The notes under the pieces are model-generated. The model made no database searches and had not been told where the DNA came from. It saw only the letters and a list, made by a program, of their open reading frames with translations. Below, one piece after another: positions 59,757 to 64,000 of a stretch of 64,000 bases of DNA. Position 1 is the first letter of the stretch; each line of letters opens with the position of its first letter. Source of the DNA: Bos javanicus (taxonomy: Eukaryota; Chordata; Mammalia; Artiodactyla; Bovidae); NCBI RefSeq assembly GCF_032452875.1, contig NC_083875.1, forward strand, positions 77,150,178-77,214,177, read 5' to 3'. Both the position numbers and the translations under genes were made by a program.

Positions 59757-60091
59757 AAAGATGGTAACGATAACCCTGTATATGAGACAGCAAAAGAGAC
59801 ATTGATGTATAGAACAGTCTTATGGACTCTGTGGGAGAGGGAGAGGGTGGGAAGATTTGGGAGAATGGCATTGAAACATGTGAAATGTCATGTATGAAAC
59901 GAGATGCCAGTCCAGGTTCAGTGCACGATGCTGGATGCTTGGGGCTGGTGCGCTGGGACGGCCCAGGGGGATGGTATGGGGAGGGGGGAGGGAGGAGGGT
60001 TCAGGATGGGGAGCATGTGTATACCTGAAATTTAAAAATGTTAAAAAAATAAAAAAAAAAGAAAAAATAAAAGCAAAAAAAATAAATAAAT

Positions 60092-60105
60092 AAAACAAAA
60101 ACTCT
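60092..60105. repeat. Target-site duplication, right copy (L1)
   Basis: AAAACAAAAACTCT, identical to 56787-56800. Confidence 0.88.
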
Positions 60106-60212
60106 ATTAGTCAATGAGATTGTGAAGGCCATTAAGAGATGTTTGCCAGCTGTTTCCACTTCACACCTTCTGGACACCTGAATCAGAACTGCACTTCCTG
60201 GCTGTTGTGTTG

Positions 60213-60365
60213 GGGCTTCCCTGGTGACTCCGATGGTAAAGGATCCACCTGCAGTGCAGGAGATTCGGGGTCGATCCCTGGGTTGGGAAGATCCTCAGGA
60301 GAAGGGAATGGCTACCCACTCCAGTATTCTTGCCTGGAGAACTCCATGGACAGATGAGCCTGGCG
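60213..60365 (+). mobile_element. Bov-tA SINE lacking its 3' end
   Basis: Head GGGGCTTCCCTGGTGACTC, B-box GTCGATCCCTGGGTTGGGA and core CACTCCAGTATTCTTGCCTG are present. The sequence stops after GATGAGCCTGGC, and the usual last 50 or so bases are missing. GGCTGTTGTGTTGGGG (about 60200-60215) and GGCTGTTGAGTGGGG (60366-60380) resemble a duplication. Confidence 0.85.
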
Positions 60366-60380
60366 GGCTGTTGAGTGGGG

Positions 60381-60650
60381 CCATGTGACTAGTTCTGACA
60401 CAGTGGATAAGCAGAAGTGACATGTATCACTTCCAAGCTAAAGCAGGGCTTTCCACAGCTCTCTTTTTCCTGGCAAATCCAAGCTCGTGACTGCCCTAAG
60501 TGCCAATGATGAACCAAGTCCCCCAACTGACCTCTCATGGGTGTACATCAGAGCAAGAAACAAACGTTTCTTGTTCTAACCCACTGAGCTTTTAGGAGTT
60601 GTTTCCTCAGGAAAATCTAGCTTACCTTGACTGATACAAAGATGATCAAT
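60381..60650. repeat. Old mammalian interspersed repeat, family uncertain
   Basis: CATGTGACTAGTTCTGACAC, then ACCCACTGAGCTTTTAGGAG and TAGCTTACCTTGACTGATAC are phrases of a widespread old mammalian repeat (possibly LTR-type). Confidence 0.45.
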
Positions 60651-62194
60651 AATTGCAGTATTACACTTGCAAAACTATGTCTTCTCCCCTCTGTCAGTCA
60701 GTGATGTGGCACATTTGAAGAGGCAAAGCTGACCCATGAACTTCATTCACAAATCTCTTACATCTAAAAGAGTCTAAGCACGTAGTCCAAGCAGACTCTT
60801 ACTAAAATCTTGGCCTTATATTTTCAAGCACCTCAAAATTCTGGAGTCTTTCTCTCTCTCTTTCTTCCCCCTAAATAACTCTCTTATTAAGGTCTGTCTA
60901 TCAAGCCACCTTGGGTCCACCTTCAAGTGCTGTGTAGCCTCCTAAGAAGGAAAGATTTTCCTCTCTGATTAATTTTCTCTCAAGAATCACAACTTTAGTC
61001 CTTCCACAGACAGCATAGGAGGAGAATGATTCTAATCAAGTAAAAAGGCTGGAGAAGGTTGTGAGCCCCCAGAATTAGTACTGTTTATCTGGCAAATCAT
61101 GGTCCTTTTGTTAGTGTCTGAGAGTCTCTTTTGCCGTCTCTTTTGTTTTCTTTCTTGATTTTTTCAGAAAACGGGTAGGAGCGGAACATTATTGGGAGGA
61201 CCCTTCAAACCCCAACAAAGGCCAACTGGAAACCTTTCAGAAAGTTTCCATAACGACAGATCATTGATCATGCTTTATCCCTTTGTTGTGTGGGACGGTC
61301 ACAGGTGTTGTGATAACCATGGAGAGTAAGATAGTAACACCCTGGTGCAGCCTCACCAAGTCACAGACGGGTCTCTACCATCTATGACTCTTTCCCGGCA
61401 CTCTCAGGTTTGCAGAGCAGTCCAGCCAAAGGTCCAGTTCCCACACAAGAAGATCAATACGTTCATGACCTGTGCACAAAGGGCTTGCTGATCCCCAGGG
61501 TCACCTCCAGTCTCTGCAGCAAGTTCCCAGCCAATTCTAGAAAGCCCCTTCTCTTCTACCTTTTCAGCTTGGCTGCTCTTCTTATCTTCTCATCAAACTT
61601 GAAATCTCTCTCTGCTGCACTGATTCATAAACATATGTCTACTTAAGGAGAAAAAGGAGCAAAAACACACAGGAAAATATCCTCTGAATCTCTCTTTGCA
61701 ATATCACATGATTTGTGGCTGTTTCATCCTCCACACATACAACATTGACTTCTTCACAAGGGCCATCTGGGCATTACAAATGTGTCACAACACAGCAAAG
61801 CAGTGTTGGCCAAGCCATGGCATCTACTTCTGGGATCTACAAACCACAGCTGACTGCTGATGCTCTATATTCTCTAGATGCATGATGACTACTTTCAGGG
61901 TTATCAACAAATTCAGGAGCTGGCACAAGGTCCAATCTACAGCTTTCTGATTACAAAAAGCAATCTGGAATCTTCTTTGATCCACTCATTTACTCATGAA
62001 ACTCAGTAGGTCACCAAGTCTTGCTTCAATGTCTCTCAAGAACGTCTTTAGTTTTTTCTACTCCTATTCTTGTGAGGTCCCCAGCGTGTGTACTGGATGA
62101 CAGAACTAACTGGTTCTCCTATCACAGTCTCCACCCTCACCATGGTGATCACTGCGAAACATCCATATGACTACCAGGTTGCCTTCTGGCTGCT
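60651..62194. other. Intronic sequence, no gene
   Basis: No exon, RNA gene or young repeat recognised. Confidence 0.45.
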
Positions 62195-62425
62195 CAGCCC
62201 AGGGGATAAGAGCATGGGTGTTAGTGTCAGGTAAGAACAAGGTTCAAGTCCAGACTCTGCTACTAACAAGTCCTTCACTCCAGGCTGTGCTTTCTTCACC
62301 TCAGATGGGGAACAACAATGGAACCTACCTTGTAGAGTTCGGGAAGATTGAGTGGGGTGATGTATGCTAGGCACTTAGCATAGTATTTTGGCATCCAGTA
62401 AGAGCTCAACAAACATTTATTATCA
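62195..62425 (+). repeat. MIR SINE, nearly full length
   Basis: TAAGAGCATGGGTGTTAGTG, then GGTTCAAGTCCAGACTCTGC, TAGGCACTTAGCATAG and AGAGCTCAACAAACATTTAT. Confidence 0.78.
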
Positions 62426-62581
62426 TATGTTCCAAGCATCTGAGGCCCTGCAAATTATGTTCAGAGCAGACTGTTGCACCTCCTTTCACTATTAAGCTGC
62501 ACAGTGGCTGTGACTCCTTCGTCCCAAGGGTCTCACCCTGTGCTGCTCACATGCTGCTGGTCCACAGCCCTCATGGCAACA

Positions 62582-62797
62582 CTGTGCTAGGTTGTTTCAG
62601 TTGCATTGGACTCCTTGTGACCCCACGGACTGCAGCCTGCCAGGCTCCTCTGTCCATGGGATTCTTCAGGTAAGAATACTGGAGTGAGGTGCCATGCCCT
62701 CACGGGATCTTCCTGACCTAGGGATCAAACTTGTGGAATCTCGTGCATCTTCTGCATCACAGGCAGATTCTTTACCGCTAAGCCACCCGGGAAGCCC
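62582..62797 (-). mobile_element. Bov-tA SINE, antisense
   Basis: TGCTAGGTTGTTTCAGTTGC, then GTAAGAATACTGGAGTGAGG and CGCTAAGCCACCCGGGAAGC. CATGGCAACA is duplicated at 62572-62581 and 62798-62807. Confidence 0.92.
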
Positions 62798-62807
62798 CAT
62801 GGCAACA

Positions 62808-63282
62808 TCAGGACTTTACTTTTACCTCCAGCCTGCTAGTCCCCGAAATGTAGAAAGAGTAGGCAGATGGTCATATTTTCAACAAAACTTGCATTAGGAG
62901 ACGATACCCTAAAATTACCCCTGGAAAAGGTATGTTAGTTTCTGAAATCGGTACAATTTCTTGATGTCTAATCATCTTTATCTCTTAAGAACAAAGGTCT
63001 TACTAAAGCAGAACCTTTAAGGCCCACATATACAGTCTTCTCAAACTCACCAGAAGGGGGAGTGCCTGCATAAAGCAGGATCTCGGCACTCCCTCTCAAG
63101 GGGACAGTTATTTGTTCCAGGGCTCATAATCCAATGACATTAGATATATAAATCAAAATGAATTCCCTGTTATTTGCAGGAATCTAAGTTCTAGTTACTA
63201 GAATACCTGAGTTACCTGGATTCCAAACTGGTGATGATTCCTATCCATGCTTCATTCCTTCCTGTTAGCCTATGCATAGTAC
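62808..63282. other. Intronic sequence, no gene
   Basis: No supported feature. Confidence 0.45.
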
Positions 63283-63530
63283 AAGTACCACAATACTCAA
63301 AAGCCTGGAGCTAGGCCGCCTGGACTCAAATCCTGCCTGTATCACTTGCTAGCTGTGTGATCTTTGGTAAAATGTTTAACCTCTCTGCGCTTCAGTTCCC
63401 TCAACTGTAGAATGGAAGAACCATGGGACCTATTTCCTGGACTACTGCAAAGATTAAATGAACCAATATGTACAAGTACTTAGAATAGTGTCCGTTACAC
63501 AGTGAATAAATACTGTATGTGATTTTGCTC
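63283..63530 (+). repeat. MIR SINE, nearly full length
   Basis: CTGGACTCAAATCCTGCCTG, then ACTTGCTAGCTGTGTGATCT, CTCTCTGCGCTTCAGTTCCC and ACACAGTGAATAAATACTG give the whole MIR core in sense. Confidence 0.85.
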
Positions 63531-63996
63531 TTTTTAATGGTACTACTCTGTAGTTAACAATCATCCTAGAGCCTCACAGACAAGGCAAAGAGAAGCAGAC
63601 ACTGAATGTGTTATCTTGAAAGCAGCTCAGTAAAGGAAACCTTGCCAATGGATTCTATTCTATTAATTCTTGGGGTCAAAATTTCTGTAAAGACCACTGG
63701 ACAGGGGAGAGGCAATGCAAAGTTCAAAACAGAAAGGATTACTTAATTATCCTAGATTTCACTTTCAGAAACTCAGGGTAGTCAAAACCCATAAGAAAAT
63801 ATATGGCTCTAATAATTGCTGATGGTTCATAAACAGCCACCCAGGGGACCCCACATTATTGAGACTGTCATTGATGGGGGACCTTGCCAGTGCCCAGAAA
63901 TATTGCCCTGCCACCTGAAACAGTCTGCCCCCACATTACAAATATTTTTAGTTCACGACATGATTTCCACATTCCCTGTAGTATGAATACTTTCTC
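63531..63996. other. Intronic sequence, no gene
   Basis: No supported feature apart from the possible donor at the right edge. Confidence 0.45.
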
Positions 63997-64000
63997 ACCT
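63997..64000 (-). other. FRMD3: Possible splice donor of the preceding FRMD3 exon, cut by the window edge
   Basis: On the minus strand the last bases read AG|GTGAGAAAG, a good donor consensus with GT at 63998-63997. The exon at 41967-42054 needs its predecessor to end in two bases of an Arg codon. An ending in AG joined to the A of the next exon gives AGA, as expected. The exon body would be outside the window, so identity cannot be tested. Confidence 0.35.

Larger units (their letters stand above)
56801..60091 (+). mobile_element. Young L1 with 5' inversion (twin primed)
   Basis: 56801 to about 57296 is L1 ORF2 in antisense (spacer between endonuclease and RT). About 57297-60091 is ORF2 from the RT start through the stop codon and 3' UTR in sense, ending in an A-rich tail. 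The antisense piece ends at ...EEIENLN and the sense piece begins at TEIETVIKNL, adjoining points in ORF2 with only about 10 nt lost. A perfect 14-bp duplication flanks it. About 3.3 kb, lacking 5' UTR, ORF1 and the endonuclease, so it cannot move on its own. Confidence 0.95.

Noticed and set aside
42055..63996. Preceding FRMD3 exon (FERM central lobe, ...HKNEL end)
   Set aside because: I searched the minus strand by eye for the expected coding pattern and found no match; it is probably beyond 64000. A translated search would settle this.

Overview
The window is mammalian nuclear DNA from a ruminant, most likely a bovid (cattle, buffalo, sheep or goat; the sequence alone does not settle which). 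The evidence is the dense set of ruminant or cetartiodactyl repeats: BovB (RTE-clade LINE), Bov-tA and dimeric Bov-A2 SINEs, CHR-2-type tRNA-Glu SINEs and bovine-type L1. No prokaryotic genes, CRISPR arrays or operons are present, and nearly all short open frames are chance frames or pieces of retrotransposons.

The one real gene is FRMD3 (FERM domain-containing protein 3, protein 4.1O), read on the minus strand across the whole window. Seven internal coding exons are found, in transcript order 41967-42054, 39812-39900, 36669-36732, 35241-35329, 25525-25599, 25144-25212 and 18919-19043. Each has GT/AG borders, all phases agree, and together they give 599 nt of continuous frame. They encode the end of the FERM central lobe, the PH-like FERM C-lobe, the FERM-adjacent region and the start of the cytoplasmic tail. 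The first exons (FERM N-lobe and most of the central lobe) lie beyond position 64000. The final exon or exons (acidic tail and C-terminal membrane segment) lie before position 1. A splice-donor-like sequence sits exactly at the right edge and fits the phase needed by the preceding exon.

Region by region: 1-18918 is the intron after the last exon seen, rich in L1 and BovB, and holds a near-perfect 66-bp inverted repeat at 14451-14597. 19044-25143 is a 6.1-kb intron. 25213-25524 is a 312-bp intron. 25600-35240 is a 9.6-kb intron with old MIR, MER5 and L1 pieces. 35330-41966 holds three introns of 1.3, 3.1 and 2.1 kb with Bov-A2 dimers in opposite orientations. 42055 to at least 63998 is a large intron with a nested L1 cluster at 55.6-60.1 kb.

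The main observations are: (1) five LINE insertions with the 5' inversion expected from twin priming (L1 at 3.3-4.6 and 56.8-60.1 kb; BovB at 4.7-5.4, 15.3-17.0 and 24.0-24.15 kb), of which one BovB copy has a perfect 12-bp target duplication and a retained 5' end with tandem repeats; (2) the 66-bp-arm hairpin; (3) a tandem splice donor in FRMD3 that could add or drop two residues in frame; (4) inverted SINE pairs around FRMD3 exons. I found no previously undescribed multi-gene system. Repeat family names rest on recognition by eye, not on a database search.
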